A stretch of DNA of 14,016 bases from Bradyrhizobiaceae bacterium (GTDB lineage: Bacteria > Pseudomonadota > Alphaproteobacteria > Rhizobiales > Hyphomicrobiaceae), in NCBI GenBank assembly GCA_947475855.1, contig CANJPN010000110.1:1-14016 (forward strand). Reading direction: 5' to 3'. Under the pieces are notes generated by a model that did not search any database, was not told where the DNA came from, and worked only from the letters and a program-made list of their open reading frames with translations. A program made the translations under genes and the position numbers. Shown here piece by piece: positions 1 through 6,116 of this stretch (position 1 is its first letter; each line of letters opens with the position of its first letter).

Positions 1-399
1 CTGGATCATCCAGACATGGCCGAAGGGATCTTCGATCTGGCCTGTGCGGTAGCCATAGAATTCGTCAGTAAGCGGTCGCTTGGCCGTGGCGCCGGCGCCG
101 ATGGCGCGCTCGTAGACGGCATCGGCGTCGGTGACATGGAGGCACAACAAGCTCGACACGCCACCAAGTTTCTTGGGGCCTACAATCTTCATCTCAGGGA
201 ACTCGTCCGATAGCATGACACGGGTCGAGCCAAAATCGAGCTCGGCGTGGCCTATTCGATCGCCCATGACGAGACGATATTTTTCCTTGGCGTCGAACGC
301 CGACGCATAGAAGGCGATGGCGGCAGCGGCGTTGTCCACGCGCAGGTAGGCGGTTGCATCGCCGTAACCTTTCGGGGACTTGTATTTTACTTTTGCCAT
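1..399 (-). CDS. VOC (glyoxalase-fold) family protein, 3' end outside window
   Basis: The frame opens with ATG at 399 and stays open for 133 codons to the window edge, so the C-terminus is missing. The translation reads as a VOC/PhnB-like protein: a first beta-alpha-beta module (residues about 14-62, with GHAELDFG near 50-57) and a second module starting near 82 with LLCLHVTDADAVYERAIGAG and ending in DPFGHVW near 124-130. His51 and His128 lie where many VOC enzymes place metal ligands, but the remaining ligands cannot be judged from this fragment. VOC proteins act on small molecules (glyoxalases, dioxygenases, resistance proteins), so the substrate is unknown. A GGAG lies about 10 bases before the ATG. 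The gene follows the HdrC-like gene after a 104-base gap without an obvious terminator and may be cotranscribed with it. Its position, where shdrB1 would normally be, is unexpected. The family call is secure; the function is not. Confidence 0.85.
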   Translation of the reverse strand, partial: MAKVKYKSPKGYGDATAYLRVDNAAAAIAFYASAFDAKEKYRLVMGDRIGHAELDFGSTRVMLSDEFPEMKIVGPKKLGGVSSLLCLHVTDADAVYERAIGAGATAKRPLTDEFYGYRTGQIEDPFGHVWMIQ

Positions 400-503
400 C
401 CCGGTTCACTCCGTGGAGCGGTTGTGGTCGTCGTTGCGCAATCGGCCGATCACCTGTTGCATTGTCGGAAGAGGACACGGTGGTCGCTGATCCTCCCTAC
501 GTT

Positions 504-1259
504 TCAATCGTCCTCGTCCTTTTGCTCGTCGAGGAAATCTTTCCAGTCCTCGCGCTTTTCATCCATGATGTCGGTGATGACATCGAAAAGGTTCTGGTCG
601 ATACCTTCGAGTTGATCGAGAACGCCAGTCATCTCCCAGATCGTGTAGAGTTCGACGGACGTTTTCAGGTTGACCTCCCAGGCGGTCTCCGTGGTGTTCA
701 GTGTCGCCATCGGAATAGCCTTGCGCAGCAACTTCAGCGGCGCATCGACCTTTGAAATGTTCGGACCCCAGTCAGCGAAATGGCTGGGATTGATCATATC
801 GGGGGCGAGCTGATTGCCGGTAGAAACCAGCTTCAGCATCACGCGCGAGAACGGCCGCAGCACGTCCTTCGCGCTCTGCATCTGATGCTTGATCGCGACT
901 TCGCGCATCAGCATGACGAGACCGCCGGGCGAGTTCTTGAACGGGCAGCGCGCGGCGCACGTATAGCACTGGGCGCAGGACCAGATCTTTTCCTGCATGG
1001 CATCGTAGATGCCTTCGAGATTCTCGGTCCAAAGGAGCTGCACGATCTCGCGGGGGGAGAAGTCGTAATAGTGCGCGGCGGGACAGGTGGCCGTGCATAT
1101 GCCGCAGTTGAGGCAGCCGTTCAGCTCGTGATCGAAGCGCAGGTCATCCTGGATGTCCTGGAATATCTGCTCGAGCTTCGCGCGGGGAACCTGTGGCTTG
1201 TCGCTCACGGGATCGCCGATGAAGTCCTGGACGCGCGTTGTGGTGTGTCCGTCGGCCAT
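504..1259 (-). CDS. shdrC1: HdrC-like 4Fe-4S dicluster protein, probable sHdrC1 subunit
   Basis: The 251-residue protein carries two classical 4Fe-4S cluster motifs: Cys49, 52, 55 and 59 (CLNCGICTATCP) and Cys95, 98, 101 and 105 (CAQCYTCAARCP). A mostly helical C-terminus follows and ends in an acidic, Asp/Glu-rich tail. This is the architecture of HdrC, the electron-transferring subunit of heterodisulfide reductase, and of its bacterial sHdr counterpart in cytoplasmic sulfane-sulfur oxidation. No membrane segment is seen. GGAGAG lies 5 bases before the ATG. The dsrE3C gene lies directly upstream on the same strand, as in known sHdr clusters, and an sHdr-type lipoate ligase is nearby, which is why sHdrC1 is preferred over a generic HdrC or glycolate-oxidase-type iron-sulfur protein. 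The oddity is that shdrB1 and shdrA do not follow. The iron-sulfur family is certain; the sHdrC1 assignment is an inference from context. Confidence 0.8.
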   Translation of the reverse strand: MADGHTTTRVQDFIGDPVSDKPQVPRAKLEQIFQDIQDDLRFDHELNGCLNCGICTATCPAAHYYDFSPREIVQLLWTENLEGIYDAMQEKIWSCAQCYTCAARCPFKNSPGGLVMLMREVAIKHQMQSAKDVLRPFSRVMLKLVSTGNQLAPDMINPSHFADWGPNISKVDAPLKLLRKAIPMATLNTTETAWEVNLKTSVELYTIWEMTGVLDQLEGIDQNLFDVITDIMDEKREDWKDFLDEQKDEDD

Positions 1260-1280
1260 TTCGCTCTCCGTGGCATCGGA

Positions 1281-1371
1281 CCCTCCGGGTCAGATACCGT
1301 TCCGCGAACTTCGAATTTTCTCGCATCGTAGGCGGGCTACCGGGGGACGTGCAGGTATCTGACCCGGAAGG
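1281..1371. repeat. Inverted repeat between dsrE3C and shdrC1
   Basis: Arms at 1281-1298 and 1354-1371 are reverse complements at 17 of 18 bases and enclose a 55-base loop. The core reads CCGGGTCAGATACC. The repeat occupies most of the 124-base gap between dsrE3C and shdrC1. In RNA it could form a stem that separates or stabilises the two cistrons, and it could equally be a small repetitive extragenic element. No T-run follows it, so a standard intrinsic terminator is unlikely. Confidence 0.7.
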
Positions 1372-1383
1372 TTGGACGCCTCT

Positions 1384-1761
1384 TCAGTAAGTCAGAACCT
1401 TGCAATCGCCTTCCATGATCTCCTCGATCATATATGCGCCGCCGACGACGCCCGAGCACTCTGGAATGAGGTCGTCTTTGGTCATGTTGAACAGATCGAG
1501 GTTGGGCGAGCAGCAGTAGAACTTAACGCCCGCCTCGTGCGCATCCTTGATGAAATCGTAAACCGACTTCGGGCTGCCCGGCTTCACCGTCAACTTCTCT
1601 GCGACGCCCTTCTTCATCAGGCTGCCTGATGTCGCGGTGCAGATGACCTCGACGTCGTAGTCCATGGCGGCGGCGACTGAGGCCTGGAAGATCGGCGCAC
1701 CAAGTTCCTCGCCATTGCGAGGGTCGGTATTCGCCATCACGATCAAGAGCTTCTTGGCCAT
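1384..1761 (-). CDS. dsrE3C: DsrE-family sulfurtransferase, DsrE3C type
   Basis: The 125-residue protein has the DsrE/DsrF-like fold signature: an N-terminal strand KKLLIVMANTDP, an alternating alpha/beta body, and a catalytic region FYCCSPNLDLF with adjacent Cys83 and Cys84, followed by Cys102 and a glycine-rich VVGGAYM segment. From memory, the Hyphomicrobium denitrificans DsrE3C also has adjacent cysteines at 83 and 84 and exchanges sulfur with TusA in the delivery of sulfane sulfur to sHdr, so the match is close. The ATG at 1761 is chosen over an in-frame ATG at 1785 because a perfect GGGAGG lies 5 bases before it and homology begins there. The gene lies directly upstream of shdrC1 on the same strand. 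A TusA or rhodanese partner is not in the window. It would act in the cytoplasm as a persulfide carrier. Confidence 0.85.
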   Translation of the reverse strand: MAKKLLIVMANTDPRNGEELGAPIFQASVAAAMDYDVEVICTATSGSLMKKGVAEKLTVKPGSPKSVYDFIKDAHEAGVKFYCCSPNLDLFNMTKDDLIPECSGVVGGAYMIEEIMEGDCKVLTY

Positions 1762-1937
1762 GCTGCCTCCCAGCGATAGCGTCATGCACGAAGTAAGTGG
1801 CTTGAAACCACTTGCTCACGGAGCAGTCCGCTGCACAACATTTTACCTCGTGCCAAGCTAGTCGCGCCATGTGTGGATTACAAGCGAATATTCGCATCTT
1901 TGAATTTAAGTGGTGCGTGATTGAATTGGTTTGTCTT
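1762..1937 (-). promoter_or_regulatory. Candidate promoter/operator region upstream of dsrE3C
   Basis: This AT-richer gap lies between the amidotransferase-like gene and dsrE3C. It holds a perfect 12-base palindrome at 1884-1895 (GCGAATATTCGC) and an inverted repeat AAGTGG-N7-CCACTT at 1795-1813. AAGTGG recurs at 1908-1913 next to TTGAATT direct repeats. Palindromes of this kind are typical binding sites for dimeric repressors; ArsR-type regulators are known to control sHdr genes in Hyphomicrobium. No convincing -35/-10 pair could be assigned. The promoter role is inferred from gap length and composition. Confidence 0.45.
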
Positions 1938-2636
1938 TTAAGTCTCCATCCAGCCGCAGGACTTCACGAGGCCGGTCATCAGCGGCACGAGAGCGTCCTC
2001 CACCGCGCGGGCTTGGGCGCGGACATGGGCAAGCAGATCGCCCACGCCGGGCGGAGCCTCGTCGAATTCCATTACGAGGTCCTCGATCATCGCCGGACGC
2101 ACACCGGGATGGCCGGCGAAGCCGAATGCGTTGGAACCTATCTGGAACAACGCAGGCTCGTCGACCACATCAATTGCGAGGATTTTCGCGTAGCTGGGCG
2201 GCCTTGCCCGGTCGCGCATGTAGACGATGCTCTGGAAATGCCCCGGCAAGAAGCCGCCCAAAGCATCGGGGACGATCAGGGTTGCCGGTGAGATCCGCAG
2301 TTGAAACGGAGCCGGCTCCGCGGTCCCATCTGCCGCGATCGCCAGGATCTGGCTGCCGAGACCGATTCCAATCACGGGCTTGCCCATCATCAGGCAGGCG
2401 CGGGTCAGCCGCACCTCGGCGTCCAAGGTCGGCAAGAGGTAGTCCGGACTGGCTGCCCCCCACGGTCCCCCACCGAGCAGGATCAGTCCATCGCCTACTG
2501 TCATGACGTTGGGGAGGCCACCGCCGGTCGTGAATGGGCGGAAATAGCTGAAGCGGATGCCGCGGCCTTCGAGGTGGTCTTCGATCGCGCCGAGCCATTC
2601 GGACTGCGTGTGCTGGATGACGGAGACGTGCTTCAT
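1938..2636 (-). CDS. Class I glutamine-amidotransferase-like protein lacking the catalytic cysteine
   Basis: The 232-residue protein has the class I GATase layout: an N-terminal strand with VIQHTQSEWLGAIEDHL, the oxyanion-strand motif LILLGGGPWG (51-60), a nucleophile-elbow segment KPVIGIGLGSQILA (86-99), and a C-terminal FAGHPGV (173-179). In active enzymes the elbow reads GICLGHQ and the end reads FHPE. Here the nucleophile position is Gly92, the following His is Ser95, and the glutamate after HP is Gly178; only His176 of the triad remains. Glutamine hydrolysis by the usual mechanism is therefore not expected. The start codon overlaps the ligase stop codon (ATGA at 2633-2636), which implies translational coupling. 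I recall GATase-like genes near sHdr-type lipoate assembly genes, but their role is unknown to me. It may be a structural partner or bind a small ligand. The fold is well supported; the function is open. Confidence 0.85.
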   Translation of the reverse strand: MKHVSVIQHTQSEWLGAIEDHLEGRGIRFSYFRPFTTGGGLPNVMTVGDGLILLGGGPWGAASPDYLLPTLDAEVRLTRACLMMGKPVIGIGLGSQILAIAADGTAEPAPFQLRISPATLIVPDALGGFLPGHFQSIVYMRDRARPPSYAKILAIDVVDEPALFQIGSNAFGFAGHPGVRPAMIEDLVMEFDEAPPGVGDLLAHVRAQARAVEDALVPLMTGLVKSCGWMET

Positions 2637-3715
2637 TTTATCGTGGCTCCGCCTGCGGCGATCGAGGATTCGACGACAGCGCGGAAATCATCCGGTGCTA
2701 TGGTGAGCAGATCAGGTTTTCGGGTTGCGAAGAAGCTGTCGACAGCAGGGCCTGCTTCGGTGATGAGAACACCACGCAAGGAGGCTTCGAGGTCGTAGAT
2801 GATGCGCGGTGGTGTGACGAAGAAATCACCGGTCAGCAGTGCCTCGCGGATGCGTCGCGCGGCGCCCGATCCTTCCAGGCGGACGAAGGCGGAGACAGTG
2901 CCTCCAGGCGAAGTGCGGGAAGCTTCGAACACGCCAGATCCGCGCGGATCGTCGATCGAGTAGACGAACTCGTCCGTGCCGATTTCGCTGTCGTAGTAGC
3001 GGTGGGCGAGTGCTTCTTCTTCGTCGAAAGGTCTCGCGAGCTCGAATGTCAGGCCCAGCTTGCGGCCCAGACCTGCCAACAGTGCCGCGTGGACTTCGGC
3101 GGTATCGGGCGTTCTGCCGAGCAGAGATTTCAACGTAACGATGCGGCTTTCGGCTTTGTCCAGGTCTCGCTTTTCGAGCTTGGCGCGCGGCACGTTGAGA
3201 CAAGCCATCATCGCGGCGGGATCGACATCGACGAGGACGGTGCCTTGGTAGATCAGTGTGTCGCCATCGAAGAAGCCGCCGGTGCCAGAGAGTTTTCGGC
3301 CATCGACCTCGATGTCGTTGCGGGGGCGGAAGCGGGCGTCGATGCCGAAGGCCGTCGAAAGTCCATCGGCTATGGCCTCGCAGATGGCGCGGGTGTAGTC
3401 GCCGAGTGTCGGCATTGGTAGGCGCTTGCGCGATAGGATGAGTTCCCACCCGACCTGTGCGGGATCGAGGTAGATGGCTCCGCCGCCGGTAATGCGGCGG
3501 ACGATGCCGATCTGCTTTTCGCGAAGATGGTCGAGGCGCAACTCGTGGCTGACTGCTTGGTGGCGGCCCACGAGCGCGGTGGGCGGGAACCGGAGGAAGC
3601 GGACCGTATCGGGTACGCGGCCGGCCTTGTGCAGTTCGATCAGGGCCTCATCGAACGCGATCTGCAGGCGGCCTTCGCGGACGCCGGTGTCGATGACGCG
3701 GAACGGGACGGTCAT
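2633..3715 (-). CDS. slpl(AB): Lipoate-protein ligase with fused C-terminal domain, sLpl(AB)-like
   Basis: The 360-residue protein has the LplA catalytic domain in residues 1 to about 250, with the lipoyl-AMP binding loop RRITGGGAIYLD (73-84) and the adenylate-binding lysine Lys131 in KLSGTGG. A C-terminal accessory domain follows (about 256-360, beginning GSGVFEASRTSPGG). This bipartite form attaches lipoate to acceptor proteins in an ATP-dependent two-step reaction. In sHdr organisms such ligases load the lipoate-binding protein LbpA, which cooperates with sHdr. The usual GGGAVYHD has Leu83 in place of His. The ATG at 3715 is chosen because an upstream in-frame TTG lies in the palindromic element at 3725-3801; the ATG itself has no strong ribosome-binding site. 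The gene overlaps the GATase-like gene by 4 bases. The ligase identity is strong; the sHdr specialisation is inferred from the neighbours. A housekeeping LplA is the alternative. Confidence 0.85.
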   Translation of the reverse strand: MTVPFRVIDTGVREGRLQIAFDEALIELHKAGRVPDTVRFLRFPPTALVGRHQAVSHELRLDHLREKQIGIVRRITGGGAIYLDPAQVGWELILSRKRLPMPTLGDYTRAICEAIADGLSTAFGIDARFRPRNDIEVDGRKLSGTGGFFDGDTLIYQGTVLVDVDPAAMMACLNVPRAKLEKRDLDKAESRIVTLKSLLGRTPDTAEVHAALLAGLGRKLGLTFELARPFDEEEALAHRYYDSEIGTDEFVYSIDDPRGSGVFEASRTSPGGTVSAFVRLEGSGAARRIREALLTGDFFVTPPRIIYDLEASLRGVLITEAGPAVDSFFATRKPDLLTIAPDDFRAVVESSIAAGGATIK

Positions 3716-3724
3716 GGGTGGACT

Positions 3725-3801
3725 CGTAGGGTGGAACAGCGAAGCGTGTTCCACCAACTGATCGAGAAACGGCGGAATACGCTTCGCTATTCCGCCCTAC
3801 G
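3725..3801. repeat. Composite REP-like double palindrome
   Basis: Two hairpins lie head to head: 3730-3755 (GGTGGAACA, an 8-base loop, TGTTCCACC) and 3771-3796 (GGCGGAATA, an 8-base loop, TATTCCGCC). Outer arms CGTAGGG (3725-3731) and CCCTACG (3795-3801) close the whole 77 bases. The two halves are inverted near-copies differing at 4 of 30 positions. Palindromes of this general type are repeated between genes in many Hyphomicrobiales genomes. The element fills the gap between dapB and the lipoate ligase and may limit read-through. Confidence 0.8.
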
Positions 3802-3803
3802 GC

Positions 3804-4610
3804 TCAAATCCCTAGCACATCCGACATCGAGAAGATGCCGGGGCCTTTGCCGCGGCCCCATTGGGCGGCCTTGACCGCGCCTCGGGCGAAGATGCCGCGA
3901 TCGGTTGCCTTGTGGGACAGCTCGATGCGCTCGCCATCGGCGGCAAAGATGACGGTGTGTTCGCCGACGACGTTGCCGCCGCGCAGCGTGGCGAAGCCGA
4001 TGTCGCCGCGCCGGCGGGCGCCTGTCTGGCCGTCGCGTGTGCTGACGCGCTTGTCCTTCAGCTCGACCTTGCGGCCAATGGCGGCTGCTTCACCCAGCAT
4101 CAGCGCGGTGCCCGAGGGGGCGTCGACCTTGTGGCGATGATGCATTTCCATGACCTCGATGTCGAAGTCGGCATCGAGGGCGGCTGCGACCCGGCGGGTC
4201 AGTGCAACGAGGAGGTTCACGCCGAGGCTCATATTGCCGGATTTGATGATGGTCGCATGGCGGGCTGCGGCGGCGATGGCTGCTTCGTGGCGTTCTTCGA
4301 GGCCCGTCGTGCCGATCACGTGGACGATGCGTGCATTGGCCGCGAGGCCGGCGAATTCGACGGTTGCCGCGGGGACGGTGAAGTCGAGAATGGCGTCGCA
4401 ACTGGCGATCACTTCGAGCGGGTCAGTCGAGACCTTGATTCCGATCTCGCCGAGGCCTGCGAGGGTGCCGATGTCCATGCCTGCTGCCTTGGAGCCTGCG
4501 GGCTCTGTTCCGCCTGCGATCCTGCAGCCTTCTGTCGCTGCTATGGTGCGGACAAGCTCGCGTCCCATCCGGCCGGCCGCGCCCATTACCGCGATCTTGA
4601 TTTCGCTCAT
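3804..4610 (-). CDS. dapB: 4-hydroxy-tetrahydrodipicolinate reductase DapB
   Basis: DapB reduces 4-hydroxy-tetrahydrodipicolinate with NAD(P)H in the diaminopimelate/lysine pathway, which supplies lysine and the peptidoglycan cross-linking residue. The 268-residue protein is full length for the family. The dinucleotide-binding loop GAAGRMGR is at 10-17, the domain-linking DFTVP at 76-80, the GTTG loop at 100-103, and the catalytic signature EMHHRHKVDAPSGTA at 155-169 with His157, His158 and Lys161. The ATG at 4610 follows a purine-rich AGGCAGG. The gene starts 40 bases after the UbiD-family gene on the same strand and is probably cotranscribed with it, though the two are metabolically unrelated. 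A palindromic element follows its stop codon. Nothing looks damaged. Confidence 0.97.
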   Translation of the reverse strand: MSEIKIAVMGAAGRMGRELVRTIAATEGCRIAGGTEPAGSKAAGMDIGTLAGLGEIGIKVSTDPLEVIASCDAILDFTVPAATVEFAGLAANARIVHVIGTTGLEERHEAAIAAAARHATIIKSGNMSLGVNLLVALTRRVAAALDADFDIEVMEMHHRHKVDAPSGTALMLGEAAAIGRKVELKDKRVSTRDGQTGARRRGDIGFATLRGGNVVGEHTVIFAADGERIELSHKATDRGIFARGAVKAAQWGRGKGPGIFSMSDVLGI

Positions 4611-4650
4611 CGAACCTGCCTCGAACGTGGGGAATTGGTTTCCACTACTT

Positions 4651-5982
4651 CTATTTGATATAGCGCGCCAGATCGATGGGCGGGTAGGCGACCTTGATCG
4701 GGCTCTTGGTCGAAGCCGCAGGCAGTGTCGCGTCGATGATCACTTTGCACTGGACGCCGTGCTCGTCGGAGGTCGGATCGAGCTCGTTGCCGTGTGCGCC
4801 GGGGATGGGCAGCAGGTCCTCGTGCCAGCGGACGCGAGTGCTGAGTGCCCACATCACGTCTGCTGGATCATAGATGTCGACGTCCTTGCCGACGACGATC
4901 ACGGACTTGATGTTGACGTGGGCGGCCATGGCGGCGATGGCGACATTGCGGACTTCGCCTGGGGCTGGATCGTCGAGGCTGATGATGGCGGTGAAGCCGG
5001 CTGCATACGGCGGTAGATGTACTGCTCGAAGCTTCTTGGTCATGTGGCGGATGAAGCGCGCGAGCAGCGGTTCGCGTGTGATCGTGTTGCCGATGTAGAC
5101 GTGCTCGTATCCGCCGCCATTCATGGTCTGGAAGATCGGTTGTTTGCGGTGGGTGATGCGCGTGATGCGGGCGACGTGCTTCTCATCGCGCGCGGAATAG
5201 TGGCCGGTGAATTCGGCCATCGGCCCTTCGAGGTGGCGCTCTCCTGCGATGACCTCGCCCTCGATGATGAACTCGGCGAAGGCGGGGACCATCACGTCGC
5301 AGGTTTGTGCTCGAACGACCGGGATCGGGGCGCCGCGCAGAGCGCCCGCGATCTCGTATTCATCGCCATCATAACGGCAGGCAGCGGCGATCATCAGGGT
5401 GGGATCCGGGCCGATCGCGACGCAGAACGGAAGGTTGCGGCCGGTCTTCTCGCCCCTGTCGTAGAACGCCTTCATGTGGCGCCAGATGTTCATGCTGATG
5501 CCTGACCGGTCTGGACCGTAGATCTGCATGCGGTTGTAAGACAGGTTGTGCTGGCCGGTCTCGTGGTCGCGCGAGATGACGACACCTGCGGTGATGAACG
5601 CGCCGGCGTCGAGCGGGGAGTGCGTCGGGATCGGCAGCTTCGTCAGATCGGGTTTCTCGATCACGCATTCCTGGCTGACGGCGGCGCTCTTCTGCAGCTC
5701 GGGTTTGATTGGCCTTTCAGTCGCCATCGCCATGCGGTCGCCGACTTCCTCGGATGGACATTCGAGCGCGCGGCCGACCCAGCGTTGCGAACTCAACAGG
5801 CCTCCGACAACCGGGAACTCCGAGCCTTCGACTTTGTGAAAGTAGGCGGCCTTGTCGATGCGCTCGCAGGCCTTCAAGACGTTGCCAAGCTCGTGCACGG
5901 GGCTGACGGATTGGTGGATTTCGTTGACTTCGCCGGCCGCCCGGGCAGCGACGATGAACGTGCGCAAGTCGTGGATAGTCAT
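4651..5982 (-). CDS. UbiD-family (prenylated FMN-dependent) decarboxylase
   Basis: UbiD-family enzymes reversibly decarboxylate aromatic or alpha,beta-unsaturated acids using prenylated FMN. The 443-residue protein shows the family throughout: a DLRTFI start, Arg151 in NRMQIYGPDRSG, the segment NLPFCVAIGPDP (183-194), and EGPMAEFTGHYS (252-263), in which Glu252 and Glu257 match the conserved glutamates of the Arg-Glu-Glu catalytic set. It is about 50 residues shorter than E. coli UbiD (497), so it could be a ubiquinone-pathway enzyme or act on another aromatic acid. The partner flavin prenyltransferase UbiX is not in the window. A GGAG lies 7 bases before the ATG. The stop codon lies 40 bases before dapB, and recJ ends 134 bases upstream. 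The family is secure; the substrate is not. Confidence 0.92.
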   Translation of the reverse strand: MTIHDLRTFIVAARAAGEVNEIHQSVSPVHELGNVLKACERIDKAAYFHKVEGSEFPVVGGLLSSQRWVGRALECPSEEVGDRMAMATERPIKPELQKSAAVSQECVIEKPDLTKLPIPTHSPLDAGAFITAGVVISRDHETGQHNLSYNRMQIYGPDRSGISMNIWRHMKAFYDRGEKTGRNLPFCVAIGPDPTLMIAAACRYDGDEYEIAGALRGAPIPVVRAQTCDVMVPAFAEFIIEGEVIAGERHLEGPMAEFTGHYSARDEKHVARITRITHRKQPIFQTMNGGGYEHVYIGNTITREPLLARFIRHMTKKLRAVHLPPYAAGFTAIISLDDPAPGEVRNVAIAAMAAHVNIKSVIVVGKDVDIYDPADVMWALSTRVRWHEDLLPIPGAHGNELDPTSDEHGVQCKVIIDATLPAASTKSPIKVAYPPIDLARYIK

Positions 5983-6116
5983 AGGGTGACTCCGGAAGGC
6001 ACTGCGATCAGGCTCCGGATAGCACGCCTAGGGCGCAGAAGAGGAGAGCGAATGCGCTCGACGTGACCGACGAACTCTGGGGGGGGGCATGCGGGCCTTT
6101 CCGCCGCGCAGGGTGA
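5983..6116. other. Intergenic gap between recJ and the UbiD-family gene with a G9 tract
   Basis: The 134-base gap holds a run of nine G at 6079-6087 (nine C on the transcribed strand), about 97 bases upstream of the UbiD-family start codon. No clear promoter or terminator was found; GCGG and CCGC at 6091-6104 could form only a 4-base stem. Confidence 0.6.

Noticed and set aside
441..450. Ten-base palindrome ATCGGCCGAT between shdrC1 and the VOC gene
   Set aside because: It is short and expected by chance in GC-rich DNA, with no T-run or other regulatory context.
1762..1785. Upstream ATG for dsrE3C
   Set aside because: The GGGAGG site lies between the two ATGs and fits only the downstream one, where family similarity also begins.
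1826..1860. Sigma-54-like TTGGCACG upstream of dsrE3C (minus strand)
   Set aside because: The GG element is not followed by GC at the required 10-base distance, so the -12 half is missing.
3716..3757. Upstream in-frame TTG start for the lipoate ligase
   Set aside because: The extra 14 residues would be encoded by the left hairpin of the palindromic element and do not resemble the ligase N-terminus.
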